This document shows, in pieces, positions 34,226 to 41,525 of a DNA stretch of 64,000 nucleotides; positions within the stretch are counted from its first letter, which is position 1, and every line of letters starts with the position of its first letter. Below the pieces are notes generated by a model. That model searched no databases, had not been told where the DNA came from, and saw only the letters and a list, made by a program, of their open reading frames with translations. The translations under genes were made by a program, and so were the position numbers. This DNA comes from Frankiaceae bacterium (lineage in GTDB: Bacteria; Actinomycetota; Actinomycetes; Mycobacteriales; SCTD01), in contig JAENVS010000006.1 in assembly GCA_016650445.1 (NCBI GenBank), positions 1 to 64,000 of the forward strand. Reading direction: 5' to 3'.

Positions 34226-34642
34226 GTGAGCGACACCACGACCACGTCCGACGCGAGCCTCGGCGAGCTGGTAGCCACGGCGACCCGCGACCTGTCCTCG
34301 CTGATGCGCCAGGAGGTCGAGCTGGCCAAGGTGGAGATCAAGCGCGACGTGATGGCCGCCGGAAAGGGGGCCGGCATGTTCGGTGGCGCGGGTTTCGCCG
34401 GCCTGTTCGCGCTGCTGTTCCTCAGCATCTCTGCGGCGTACGGCATCGAGTACCTCGGCGTGCCGCTCGGCTGCGCGTTCTTCGCGGTCGGTGTCATCTA
34501 CCTCGCCGCGGCGGGAGTGCTCGCGCTGACCGGCAAGAAGAGCCTGTCGAAGATGGGTCCGCCGGAGAAGACCATCGAGACGCTGAAGGACGACGCCGCT
34601 TGGGCCAAGCACCCGACGGTCACGCCGACGCGTAGTACGTGA
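34226..34642 (+). CDS. Holin-like (DUF1469) membrane protein
   Basis: A protein of 138 aa from the GTG at 34226, with GAGGAGA in front. The motif SLGELVATATRDLSSLMRQEVELAKVEI is typical of the DUF1469/'phage holin superfamily III' proteins that are chromosomal in actinobacteria. Two membrane hairpin helices follow (AGFAGLFALLFLSISAAYG and FFAVGVIYLAAAGVLAL). The position before the epoxide hydrolase gene matches Rv3669-Rv3670. No phage genes are nearby; the role is unknown. Confidence 0.75.
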   Translation: MSDTTTTSDASLGELVATATRDLSSLMRQEVELAKVEIKRDVMAAGKGAGMFGGAGFAGLFALLFLSISAAYGIEYLGVPLGCAFFAVGVIYLAAAGVLALTGKKSLSKMGPPEKTIETLKDDAAWAKHPTVTPTRST

Positions 34643-34655
34643 CACCCTCGGGCGC

Positions 34656-35564
34656 ATGCCGCCCGAGGAGTCGGTCGTCCTCATCGACGGTCCCTGGACG
34701 CACCGTGAGGTGACGGCCAACGGTGCGCGGTTCCACCTCGCCGAGCACGGCCCTGCCGACGGGCCGCTGGTCCTGCTGCTGCACGGCTTCCCGGAGTTCT
34801 GGTGGTCCTGGCGGCATCAGCTCACCGCCCTGGGCGACGCCGGCCTGCGCGTCGTCGCACCCGACCTGCGCGGGTACGGAGGTTCGGACAAGCCACCACG
34901 CGGCTACGACGCCTACACCCTCTCGTCCGACGTGGCAGGGATGATCCGTGCTCTGGGCGCAGCCGACGCGCACGTCGTCGGAAGCGACTGGGGCGGCCTG
35001 CTCGGGTGGGCGGTCGCCACGATGCACCCGTCGAGCGTCCGGACGCTGACGGTCATCGGCATGCCGCATCCGTTGCGGCTGCGCGAGGCACTGCTCCACG
35101 ACCGCGCGCAGATCAAGGCGTCGTCGTACATCGGCTTCTTCCAGCTCCCTAAGGCACCCGAGGCGCGCCTGCTGCGCAACGACGCTGCGTACGTCGAGCA
35201 GGTGCTGCGTCGCTGGGGCGGACCGGGGTTCCCCGACAGCGAGACCGCGGCGCGCTGCCGCGCCGCGATGCAGATCTCCGGGGTCGCTCACAGCTCGATG
35301 GAGTGGTACCGCTGGGCGGTGCGCTCGCAGACCCGGCCGAGTGGCGTGCGGTTCTTGCGCCTCATGTCGCGTGGTGTCACCGCGCCCGTGCTTCAGGTTC
35401 ACGGTGCACTCGACGCGTGCCTGCTGCCGTCGACGGCGTACGGCTCCGCGGCCTACGCGCACGGTGGCTACACCCTGCGGATGCTTGACGGCGTCGGTCA
35501 CTTCCCGCACGAGGAGTCGCCCGACGTCGTCACCGACCTGCTGCTCTCGCATGCGCGCCCGTGA
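34656..35564 (+). CDS. ephE: Epoxide hydrolase-type alpha/beta hydrolase (EphE-like)
   Basis: A protein of 302 aa. It has the oxyanion motif HGFPEFWWSW, the nucleophile Asp in VGSDWGGLLGW, the acid Asp in HGALDACLLP and the catalytic His in GVGHFPHEE. An Asp nucleophile in Sm-x-D-W-G fits epoxide hydrolases and related dehalogenases. Lid tyrosines may be present in SSYIGFF and SMEWYRW. It is the Rv3670 family. Confidence 0.85.
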   Translation: MPPEESVVLIDGPWTHREVTANGARFHLAEHGPADGPLVLLLHGFPEFWWSWRHQLTALGDAGLRVVAPDLRGYGGSDKPPRGYDAYTLSSDVAGMIRALGAADAHVVGSDWGGLLGWAVATMHPSSVRTLTVIGMPHPLRLREALLHDRAQIKASSYIGFFQLPKAPEARLLRNDAAYVEQVLRRWGGPGFPDSETAARCRAAMQISGVAHSSMEWYRWAVRSQTRPSGVRFLRLMSRGVTAPVLQVHGALDACLLPSTAYGSAAYAHGGYTLRMLDGVGHFPHEESPDVVTDLLLSHARP

Positions 35565-35958
35565 CGCCCTGGGCCGGCCGGTCCCGACCGGCTCGCCCAC
35601 GGCCGTCGAGCCGGTGTCGGAGGAACCGCTGCCGCCGTACGACGCCGTCGCGCTCGCGCGGTCGCTGCTGGCGCAGGGCCGTGCGTTCTCCGCGCACGAG
35701 GTGCTCGAGGCCTCGTGGAAGGCGGCACCGGAACAGGAGCGTGAGCTGTGGCAGGGCCTCGCCCAGGTGTGCGTCGGGCTGACCCACCTGCAGCGCGGCA
35801 ACCGGGTCGGCGCCGCGAGACTGCTCCGCCGAGGTGCGGAGAAGCTCACTGGACGCAGCGCCGCGTACGGCGTCGACGTACCGCGCGTCGCGCGCGACGC
35901 GTTCGGTCTCGCGGACGACGTCGACGCCGGAGCCGACGGTCCGCTTCTCGAGATCTAG
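35551..35958 (+). CDS. DUF309 protein
   Basis: The ATG at 35551 lies inside the end of ephE (14-base overlap) and gives 135 aa. The DUF309 core is clear: FSAHEVLEASWK, ERELWQGLAQVCVGLTHLQRGN, GAARLLRRGAEKL. The family is helical and of unknown function, with conserved His and Glu residues. Its stop shares the CTAG at 35955-35958 with the opposite-strand gene. Confidence 0.8.
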   Translation: MRARDALGRPVPTGSPTAVEPVSEEPLPPYDAVALARSLLAQGRAFSAHEVLEASWKAAPEQERELWQGLAQVCVGLTHLQRGNRVGAARLLRRGAEKLTGRSAAYGVDVPRVARDAFGLADDVDAGADGPLLEI

Positions 35959-36416
35959 GCAGCGCGGCTGCGCGACTCGGCGAGCCGGGCGAGGTTGTCG
36001 AGGAACCCGTCGGCCAGCACCTGCAGCCGGCGACCCGACAGCGCGCTGTCGAGGACACCCTCGCTGTCGAGCACGAGCGACGCCGCGGTCGTCGGTCCCT
36101 GCTCCCCCGGCGCGTAGGACAGGGTCAGCGCGCCGCGCGTGGCGGGCAGGGACGGGCCGACCCACTCGAAGCGCGTGACGTACGACGTAGGGGTGCGACG
36201 TGGCGGCTGGATGAGGACAGTCGCGGCCGTGGCGCCGGGCTGCGCGGGGATCTCTGCCTCGACGAGGACGCGATCGGCTACGGCCCCGACGCGACGGACG
36301 CCTGGCCAGAGCTCGAGCGCCGCCGGACCGGCCACGAGCAGCGCCGTGCTCGTGGGATCGGCCGCGATGCGCCGACCGGCGCGCGTGCGCACCACACCTG
36401 GAGCTAGGGACCGCAT
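35955..36416 (-). CDS. SRPBCC-like protein
   Basis: With the ATG at 36416 behind GGAGG, the protein has 153 aa. The pattern of a first strand (RRIAADPTSTALLVAGPAALELWPGV), central strands (ATVLIQPPRRTPTSYVTRFEW) and a long C-terminal helix (RRLQVLADGFLDNLARLAE) fits a START/SRPBCC fold that binds hydrophobic ligands. The function is unknown. It is convergent with the DUF309 gene. Confidence 0.55.
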   Translation of the reverse strand: MRSLAPGVVRTRAGRRIAADPTSTALLVAGPAALELWPGVRRVGAVADRVLVEAEIPAQPGATAATVLIQPPRRTPTSYVTRFEWVGPSLPATRGALTLSYAPGEQGPTTAASLVLDSEGVLDSALSGRRLQVLADGFLDNLARLAESRSRAA

Positions 36417-36452
36417 GGCGGGCCTCCTTCCGTCGGCACGGGCAGGGCCGAC

Positions 36453-36481
36453 TGCTTGCAAGAGTAAGCAACCTGCAAGCA
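36453..36481. promoter_or_regulatory. Operator-like inverted repeat upstream of the SRPBCC gene
   Basis: TGCTTGCA (36453-36460) and TGCAAGCA (36474-36481) are perfect inverted copies separated by 13 bases. A further GCAA lies between them. The site is 37 bases upstream of the ATG at 36416 and could bind a dimeric repressor. Confidence 0.45.
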
Positions 36482-36543
36482 CGGGTCGAGCGCGCCGGGT
36501 GTGACGGTCCCCACGGCCCCTCGCGGGGTTGATCCGGCGGAGG

Positions 36544-37731
36544 TCAGTCGCAGCCGCGCGTGCTCACCCGCTCGGTTGCGGTCGCCCCCTTGCGGGCGTC
36601 GGAGGCCACCTCTTCGGCGGTGAGGGCGTAGCCGGTCTTCGGGTCGTCGGCCGCGGCCGCGAAGATCACGCCGTACACCGCGCCCTGTGGCGACAGCAGC
36701 GGGCCGCCGGAGTTGCCCGGCAGCACCGTCGCACGCAGCGCATAGATCTCGCGCTCGACCGTCCGGCTCTGGTAGATGTCCGGGCCGCGCGCGTTCTGCT
36801 TCGCGGCGACGCGGGCCGACACCGCGGTGAACGGCCCGTCCTGTGGGTAGCCGACGACGATCGCGTCGGCTCCGGCCTTCGCCTCGCCGCCGAAGCGCAG
36901 CGGGGCCCGGTCCAGACCCGGGACGGCGAGCACCGCGATGTCGCGTGACGAGTCGAACAGCACCACCGTCGCGTCGAGGACACGGCCTCGCGCGACCTCG
37001 ACCTTCGGGTTGCGCACGCCGGCCACGACGTGGGCGTTGGTCATCACCCGCTCGGCGGCGTAGACGAAACCGGTTCCTTCGATGCGCCGGCTGCAGGCCG
37101 GCGCCTCGCCGGTGATCTTCAGCACCTGGGCACGCGCCTGCTGCACCACCGGGCTGTTCGCGAGAGCCGGATCGGGCGCCGGGACGTTGGGCGCGCGCGT
37201 CGACGAGAACGGACCGATGACGTCCGGGAAACCGCGGTCGTTGATGAGCCGGCGGAACGACGCGAAGAAGGCCTTTCCCTGCTCGGGCACGAGTCCGTCG
37301 ACGGTCGCGAGGACGTAGGACCGGCGTACCTGGGAGGCGATCTTCGGGAACGGCGACGAGGCAACCGCCGTGCCGACCAGCCAGGCGACGAGCAGGAGGC
37401 TGACGACGCTCACCGCTGCACCCGCAACGGCATCGGCCTGCCGAGCGGGCTTGAAGGTGAGCCGGTTGCGCAGCGCGGCACCGGCGACCGTCGCGAGGAC
37501 CTGCCCGATGCTCGCCGCGACGAAGACCACAGTCAGGCCGACGACCGCCTCCGGGAAGCCGTCGAGGGGACCGGTGCGCGCGACCGCGGGAGCGATCTTC
37601 GCCCCGAGCACGCCACCGCCGAGGAAGCCGACGAACGACAGGACACCGACGACGAAGCCCTGCCGGTAGCCGGAGACGGCGAACAGCAGCGACGCGAGCA
37701 GCAGGATGATGTCGAGCAGGTCGCCGCGCAT
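36544..37731 (-). CDS. marP: MarP-type periplasmic serine protease
   Basis: A protein of 395 aa. Residues about 1-130 form a four-helix CvpA-like membrane domain. The rest is a chymotrypsin-fold protease outside the membrane with His234 (TNAHVV), Asp264 (SRDIAVL) and Ser341 (PGNSGGPLL). Cys213 and Cys394 match the MarP disulfide. In M. tuberculosis MarP (Rv3671c) is needed for acid resistance and acts on a peptidoglycan hydrolase. The start follows a TAGGGT box at six bases, a leaderless signal. Confidence 0.93.
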   Translation of the reverse strand: MRGDLLDIILLLASLLFAVSGYRQGFVVGVLSFVGFLGGGVLGAKIAPAVARTGPLDGFPEAVVGLTVVFVAASIGQVLATVAGAALRNRLTFKPARQADAVAGAAVSVVSLLLVAWLVGTAVASSPFPKIASQVRRSYVLATVDGLVPEQGKAFFASFRRLINDRGFPDVIGPFSSTRAPNVPAPDPALANSPVVQQARAQVLKITGEAPACSRRIEGTGFVYAAERVMTNAHVVAGVRNPKVEVARGRVLDATVVLFDSSRDIAVLAVPGLDRAPLRFGGEAKAGADAIVVGYPQDGPFTAVSARVAAKQNARGPDIYQSRTVEREIYALRATVLPGNSGGPLLSPQGAVYGVIFAAAADDPKTGYALTAEEVASDARKGATATERVSTRGCD

Positions 37732-37737
37732 CGCCAG

Positions 37738-37743
37738 ACCCTA
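37738..37743 (-). promoter_or_regulatory. -10 box of leaderless marP promoter
   Basis: TAGGGT on the minus strand, six bases before the ATG at 37731. Confidence 0.5.
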
Positions 37744-37772
37744 TCCGCGCAGGGCCGATCCGGAGGTCGCTC

Positions 37773-38441
37773 TCAGGCCGTCGGGCCGCCGGCCGTGCGC
37801 AGGGCCAGTGCGGCCGTCTCCGGGTCGAGCTCGCGCACTCGCGTGCGGTCCCAGGGGACCGCCCAGCCACCGAGTTCGAGCAGGCGATCGGTCAGGCCGG
37901 CGGTGAACCCCCAGACGCGCATGTCGCCGACGTCGAAGGCCGGGCCGATCCAGCCGCTCGGGTGGCTGACCGAGAGCCGGTTGGCCGGGTCGACGAGCTC
38001 TGCGAGCGGCACCCGCGCCACTGCCGCGACCTCCGCGTGGTCGACGACGCCGACGTCGTGCGGGTCACGCCACCACCCGACGACGGGTGTGACGACGAAC
38101 CCCGACGGCGGCAGCCACAGGTCGGGAAGGGTGCCGAGGATCTCGACGCCGGTCGGGTCGAGCCCGACCTCCTCCTGCGCCTCCCGCAAGGCGGCCTCGA
38201 CCGGCCCCGCGTCGCTGTCGTCCTGGACCCCGCCGGGGAACGCCGGCTGGCCGGCATGCGACCGAAGGGTCGCGGCGCGCTCGATGAACAGCAGGTCGGG
38301 TCCCCGCGCGCCGTCGCCGAACAGGACGAGCACCGCCGAGTGCCGGCCGCCCTCGGCCGGCGGCAGGAAGCGGCTGAGCTGCTCGGGCCGGACGTGCGGC
38401 AGCGCATCGGCCAGCGCCTGCAGCCACGGGGGGATGCTCAC
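37773..38441 (-). CDS. Nudix hydrolase (CoA pyrophosphatase type)
   Basis: A protein of 222 aa. The Nudix box spans GGVQDD, AALREAQEEVGL. The preceding LFIERAATLRSHAGQPAFPGG matches the UPF0035/CoA-diphosphatase signature (LLTxRsxxLrxHxGqvaFPGG). It probably cleaves CoA or acyl-CoA to 4'-phosphopantetheine products and 3',5'-ADP. It is the Rv3672c equivalent. Its start overlaps the stop of the thioredoxin-like gene, giving an nth-trx-nudix unit. Confidence 0.88.
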   Translation of the reverse strand: MSIPPWLQALADALPHVRPEQLSRFLPPAEGGRHSAVLVLFGDGARGPDLLFIERAATLRSHAGQPAFPGGVQDDSDAGPVEAALREAQEEVGLDPTGVEILGTLPDLWLPPSGFVVTPVVGWWRDPHDVGVVDHAEVAAVARVPLAELVDPANRLSVSHPSGWIGPAFDVGDMRVWGFTAGLTDRLLELGGWAVPWDRTRVRELDPETAALALRTAGGPTA

Positions 38442-39013
38442 AGCCGCACCCCGAGGTGCGTCGCGACGAGCTTCTCGAGCTCGGGCACGCTGTCGACCTG
38501 GCCGTGCTCGACGTGCGTCACCTGCCCCCCGGCGTCGACGAACAGCGTGACGGGGGGGCCGCCGCCATACGCCCGCAGCAGCCGCCCGTCGACGTCGACG
38601 ACGCTCGGGTAGTGCATGCCGTACTGCGCGGCGAACGTCAGGGCCTTGTCCGACTCGTCCTCGGTGTCCACACCGAGGACGCGGACCTTGCCGGCCGCCT
38701 TCGCCGCGAACGCGACGAGCACGGGCACCTCAGCGACGCACGGCCGGCACCAGGTGGCCCACATGTTGACCAGCATCGGCGTACCGGGTCCGGCTGTCCG
38801 TAGCGGGACGGCAGAGCCGCCACCGAGGCAGGGCAGACGCAGGTCAGGCAGGCCGCTCCCGACCCCGCTCGGGCAGGGCTCGAGCGCTGCTGCCTCGCGC
38901 AGCGTCCCGAGCGCATCGGCCGGCTCCGCATCGCCGGTCCGTGACTTGACCAGCAGTCCGACGGCGATGAGGGACAGCACGACGACGAACCCGATCACCT
39001 GGCGCCGCGTCAC
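38438..39013 (-). CDS. Membrane-anchored thioredoxin-like (TlpA/ResA) protein
   Basis: The GTG at 39013 overlaps the nth stop and gives 191 aa. The N-terminal hydrophobic helix ([17 protein letters not shown]) anchors the protein, and the thioredoxin fold with WCRPC faces outside. [12 protein letters not shown] carries the cis-Pro loop, with Pro in GPPVT. It probably reduces or exchanges disulfides in secreted proteins. An extra Cys pair (EPCPSG, LPCLGG) precedes the domain. It is the Rv3673c equivalent. Confidence 0.85.
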   Translation of the reverse strand: MTRRQVIGFVVVLSLIAVGLLVKSRTGDAEPADALGTLREAAALEPCPSGVGSGLPDLRLPCLGGGSAVPLRTAGPGTPMLVNMWATWCRPCVAEVPVLVAFAAKAAGKVRVLGVDTEDESDKALTFAAQYGMHYPSVVDVDGRLLRAYGGGPPVTLFVDAGGQVTHVEHGQVDSVPELEKLVATHLGVRL

Positions 39014-39729
39014 GACACCGCCACCTGCTCGGGCGTCTTCACCAGCTTCGACGCCACCTCGGGATCGGTCGGTCCGATGCCGTACGACGGGCAGAGCGGC
39101 GCGATCGTGCAGGCGCCGCATGCGGGCTTGCGGGCATGGCAGACCCGGCGGCCGTGGAAGATCAGCCGGTGGCTGAGCATCGTCCACTCGGCCTTGGGGA
39201 CCAGGCTGCCCACGATCGCCTCGACCTTGACCGGGTCGCCTTCGTCGGTCCAGCCGAACCGCCGCGCCAGCCGACCGACGTGGGTGTCGACGGTGATGCC
39301 TGGTACGCCGAACGCGTTGCCGAGGATGACGTTGGCGGTCTTGCGCCCGATGCCGGGCAGCGAGACGAGGTCCACCAGGCGACCCGGGACGTCGCCGGCG
39401 TACCGCTCGACGAGTGCGGCGCCCAGACCGATGAGCGACGACGTCTTGTTGCGGAAGAAGCCGGTGGGACGGATCAGGCCTTCGAGCTCGGCCCGGTCGG
39501 CACCGGCGTACGCCGCCGCTGTCGGGTAGCGCCGGAACAGCGCCGGCGTGACCTCGTTGACCCGCTTGTCCGTGCACTGCGCGGACAGGATCGTCGCGAC
39601 GGCGAGCTCGAGCGGGGTCGTGAAGCCGAGCTCGCAGTGCGCATCCGGATACACCGCGGCGAGCTCGCGGTTGATCCGGCGGGCCCGCCGGACGAGTCCC
39701 ACGCGGCTCTCCTGTCGCTGCACCGCCAC
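39010..39729 (-). CDS. nth: Endonuclease III
   Basis: With the GTG at 39729 the protein has 239 aa. It is a base-excision repair glycosylase/AP lyase for oxidised pyrimidines. The helix-hairpin-helix [13 protein letters not shown] carries the catalytic Lys, and the Asp lies in VDTHVGRL. The [4Fe-4S] cluster loop [17 protein letters not shown] fits C-X6-C-X2-C-X5-C. It heads the overlapping nth-trx-nudix unit. Confidence 0.95.
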   Translation of the reverse strand: MAVQRQESRVGLVRRARRINRELAAVYPDAHCELGFTTPLELAVATILSAQCTDKRVNEVTPALFRRYPTAAAYAGADRAELEGLIRPTGFFRNKTSSLIGLGAALVERYAGDVPGRLVDLVSLPGIGRKTANVILGNAFGVPGITVDTHVGRLARRFGWTDEGDPVKVEAIVGSLVPKAEWTMLSHRLIFHGRRVCHARKPACGACTIAPLCPSYGIGPTDPEVASKLVKTPEQVAVS

Positions 39730-39850
39730 GCCACTGAGAGTAGGCGGGGAGGGACGCAACTCGGCTGGACGGGTGATCGGGCTCAAGGAACTCCGAAGTC
39801 GTGACGACCCCCTCTGTGTGGTCACAGACAGTGACGACGGAGGAGGGCAC

Positions 39851-40453
39851 ATGGACACGTCGACACCGCTCGCACCGGTGACGGCCTTCTCTGCCTCTCC
39901 CCCTGCAGCGGCCCCTGCCGCCGTCCCGCCTGCCCGCGACGGCGGACGCCGTGGCAGCCGACCGACCCCCGAGCGCTCGCACGAGTTCTCGCACCTGTCC
40001 CTCGAGGACCTGCGCACCTACCGGCGCAGGCTCACCTCGGAAGAGGATCAGGTCTCCTACTGGCGCCGCATCATCCAGGCCCGCCTCGACGTGCTGCGCG
40101 CGGGAACGCTCGGCAGCTCCGACGGCCAGTACCTGCGTCCGGTGCTCACCGACGACCGCCTCGCGAGCAGCCGGACGGCGCTCGTCTCCGTCGTGCCGGC
40201 CGACGACATCCCGCCGCTGCCGAACCTCGCTGAGCTGTGGGAGCGACGCATCGCCGCGGACGACGAGCCGGGCCAGCGCGAGCTCGACCACGACCTGGCC
40301 CGCGCCGAGCGGCAGCTGTCGGAGTACCGCCAGGCGCTGCACCGCCGCATCGCCGATGCCACCGGGGAGCTCATCGCGCGCTACCGCGAGCAGCCCGACC
40401 TCTGTCTGTCCGTCCTCCCCCTTCGTCGCGAGCGTCGCGTCATCTCCGCGTGA
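39851..40453 (+). CDS. rsiG: RsiG-like c-di-GMP-binding anti-sigma factor
   Basis: A protein of 200 aa from the ATG at 39851 behind GGAGG. The N-terminus is disordered (Ala/Pro-rich, then [17 protein letters not shown]). Helix 1 contains E65-S69-R72-Q76-D80, an exact match to E(X)3S(X)2R(X)3Q(X)3D, the c-di-GMP signature of Streptomyces RsiG. Helix 2 has E153-S157-R160 at the same spacing, but His164 and Ala168 replace Gln and Asp. RsiG with c-di-GMP sequesters the sporulation sigma factor WhiG. The target here is inferred and lies outside the window. Confidence 0.82.
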   Translation: MDTSTPLAPVTAFSASPPAAAPAAVPPARDGGRRGSRPTPERSHEFSHLSLEDLRTYRRRLTSEEDQVSYWRRIIQARLDVLRAGTLGSSDGQYLRPVLTDDRLASSRTALVSVVPADDIPPLPNLAELWERRIAADDEPGQRELDHDLARAERQLSEYRQALHRRIADATGELIARYREQPDLCLSVLPLRRERRVISA

Positions 40454-40484
40454 CGGCGCGCTCCGCATAGAGGACGATGGGCCC

Positions 40485-40724
40485 GTGACCCTGCTGCCGC
40501 TGGCGCTTCTCGTGCCGGTCCTGCTGCTGTTCCTGATGCTCGGGATGGAGCGCGTCGAGGGTCCCCTTCGGGAGGACGCCGTCTCCGAGCAGCTCGAGGG
40601 CTTCCTCGACTCGGCCCGCCCGGACGAGGTCGAGACCTTCGTGAGCGAGGGCTTCGCGCCGGCGCTCGACCGCTACTGGCGCCGCCGCCGGTTGGGCCGT
40701 CTGCTGCCCGGCCGGAGTCGCTGA
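40485..40724 (+). CDS. Small single-TM hypothetical protein
   Basis: A protein of 79 aa from the GTG at 40485. One N-terminal membrane helix (LLPLALLVPVLLLFLMLGM) is followed by a charged helix (DAVSEQLEGFLDSARPDEVETFV) and a basic end (RYWRRRRLGRLLPGRSR). It lies between rsiG and crp on the same strand, and similar short membrane genes occur next to crp in other actinobacteria. The function is unknown. Confidence 0.6.
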   Translation: MTLLPLALLVPVLLLFLMLGMERVEGPLREDAVSEQLEGFLDSARPDEVETFVSEGFAPALDRYWRRRRLGRLLPGRSR

Positions 40725-40751
40725 CCAGGGCGTCATGCCAGACTCCGCGCG

Positions 40752-41459
40752 ATGACACCGCAGCGAGACGAAGGGCGGGCGGGCGTGGACGAGGTGCTGG
40801 CCAAGGCCGGGCTGTTCCAGGGAGTTGCCCCCGAGGCTGCTGACGCGCTCGCGACGTCGCTGACGTATGCCGACTACACACGCGGCGACACGGTCTTCGT
40901 CGAGGGCGAGCAGGGCGACAGCCTCTACATCGTCCTGTCAGGGAAGGTGAAAGTCGGTCGGAAGGCAGCGGACGGCCGGGAGAACATGCTCTCCGTGATG
41001 GGCCCCTCCGACATGTTCGGCGAGCTGTCGCTGTTCGACCCGGGTCCGCGGACGGCGACGGCGACGGTCGTGACCGACGCCCGGGTGGCGTCGCTCGCGC
41101 ACGCCTCGCTGCGGCCCTGGATCACCGACCGCCCGGAGATCGCGGAGCAGCTGCTGCGGGTCCTGGCTCGCCGTCTGCGCCGCACCAACGACGCGCTGGC
41201 CGACCTCATCTTCACCGATGTCCCCGGCCGGGTCGCCAAGGCGCTGCTCGGTCTGGCGGAGCGCTTCGGCACCGAGGAGCCCGACGGCGTCCGGGTCCAC
41301 CACGACCTGACCCAGGAGGAGCTGGCGCAGCTCGTCGGCGCGTCGCGCGAGACCGTCAACAAGGCACTCGCCGACTTCGCGACCCGCGGCTGGATGCGGG
41401 TCGACTCCCGCGCCGTCACGATCCTCGACCACGACCGCCTGGCCCGCCGCGCCCGCTAG
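40752..41459 (+). CDS. crp: Crp/Fnr-family cAMP receptor regulator
   Basis: A protein of 235 aa from the ATG at 40752; a GTG at 40785 would match the usual 224-aa start ([11 protein letters not shown]). The cyclic-nucleotide domain has the phosphate-binding cassette [16 protein letters not shown]. The winged helix has [21 protein letters not shown]. It is the orthologue of Rv3676 and Streptomyces Crp. CAGACT seven bases before the ATG is a weak leaderless -10. It is convergent with a nucleotide cyclase gene. Confidence 0.95.
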   Translation: MTPQRDEGRAGVDEVLAKAGLFQGVAPEAADALATSLTYADYTRGDTVFVEGEQGDSLYIVLSGKVKVGRKAADGRENMLSVMGPSDMFGELSLFDPGPRTATATVVTDARVASLAHASLRPWITDRPEIAEQLLRVLARRLRRTNDALADLIFTDVPGRVAKALLGLAERFGTEEPDGVRVHHDLTQEELAQLVGASRETVNKALADFATRGWMRVDSRAVTILDHDRLARRAR

Positions 41460-41463
41460 CGCA

Positions 41464-41518
41464 GATCGGCGTGCGCGGCCCCCGCTGACGTCCCACGCGG
41501 TCGACGCGCACGGCGATC
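41464..41518. terminator. Bidirectional hairpin between crp and the cyclase gene
   Basis: GATCGGCGTGCGCG (41464-41477) faces CGCGCACGGCGATC (41505-41518) with one mismatch in fourteen pairs. The convergent stops of crp and the cyclase gene lie on either side. Confidence 0.6.
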
Positions 41519-41525
41519 AACGGGT

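Noticed and set aside
34226-34642. Holin-like protein as a prophage remnant
   Set aside because: DUF1469 proteins are chromosomal in actinobacteria, the neighbours are core genes and no other phage genes are present.
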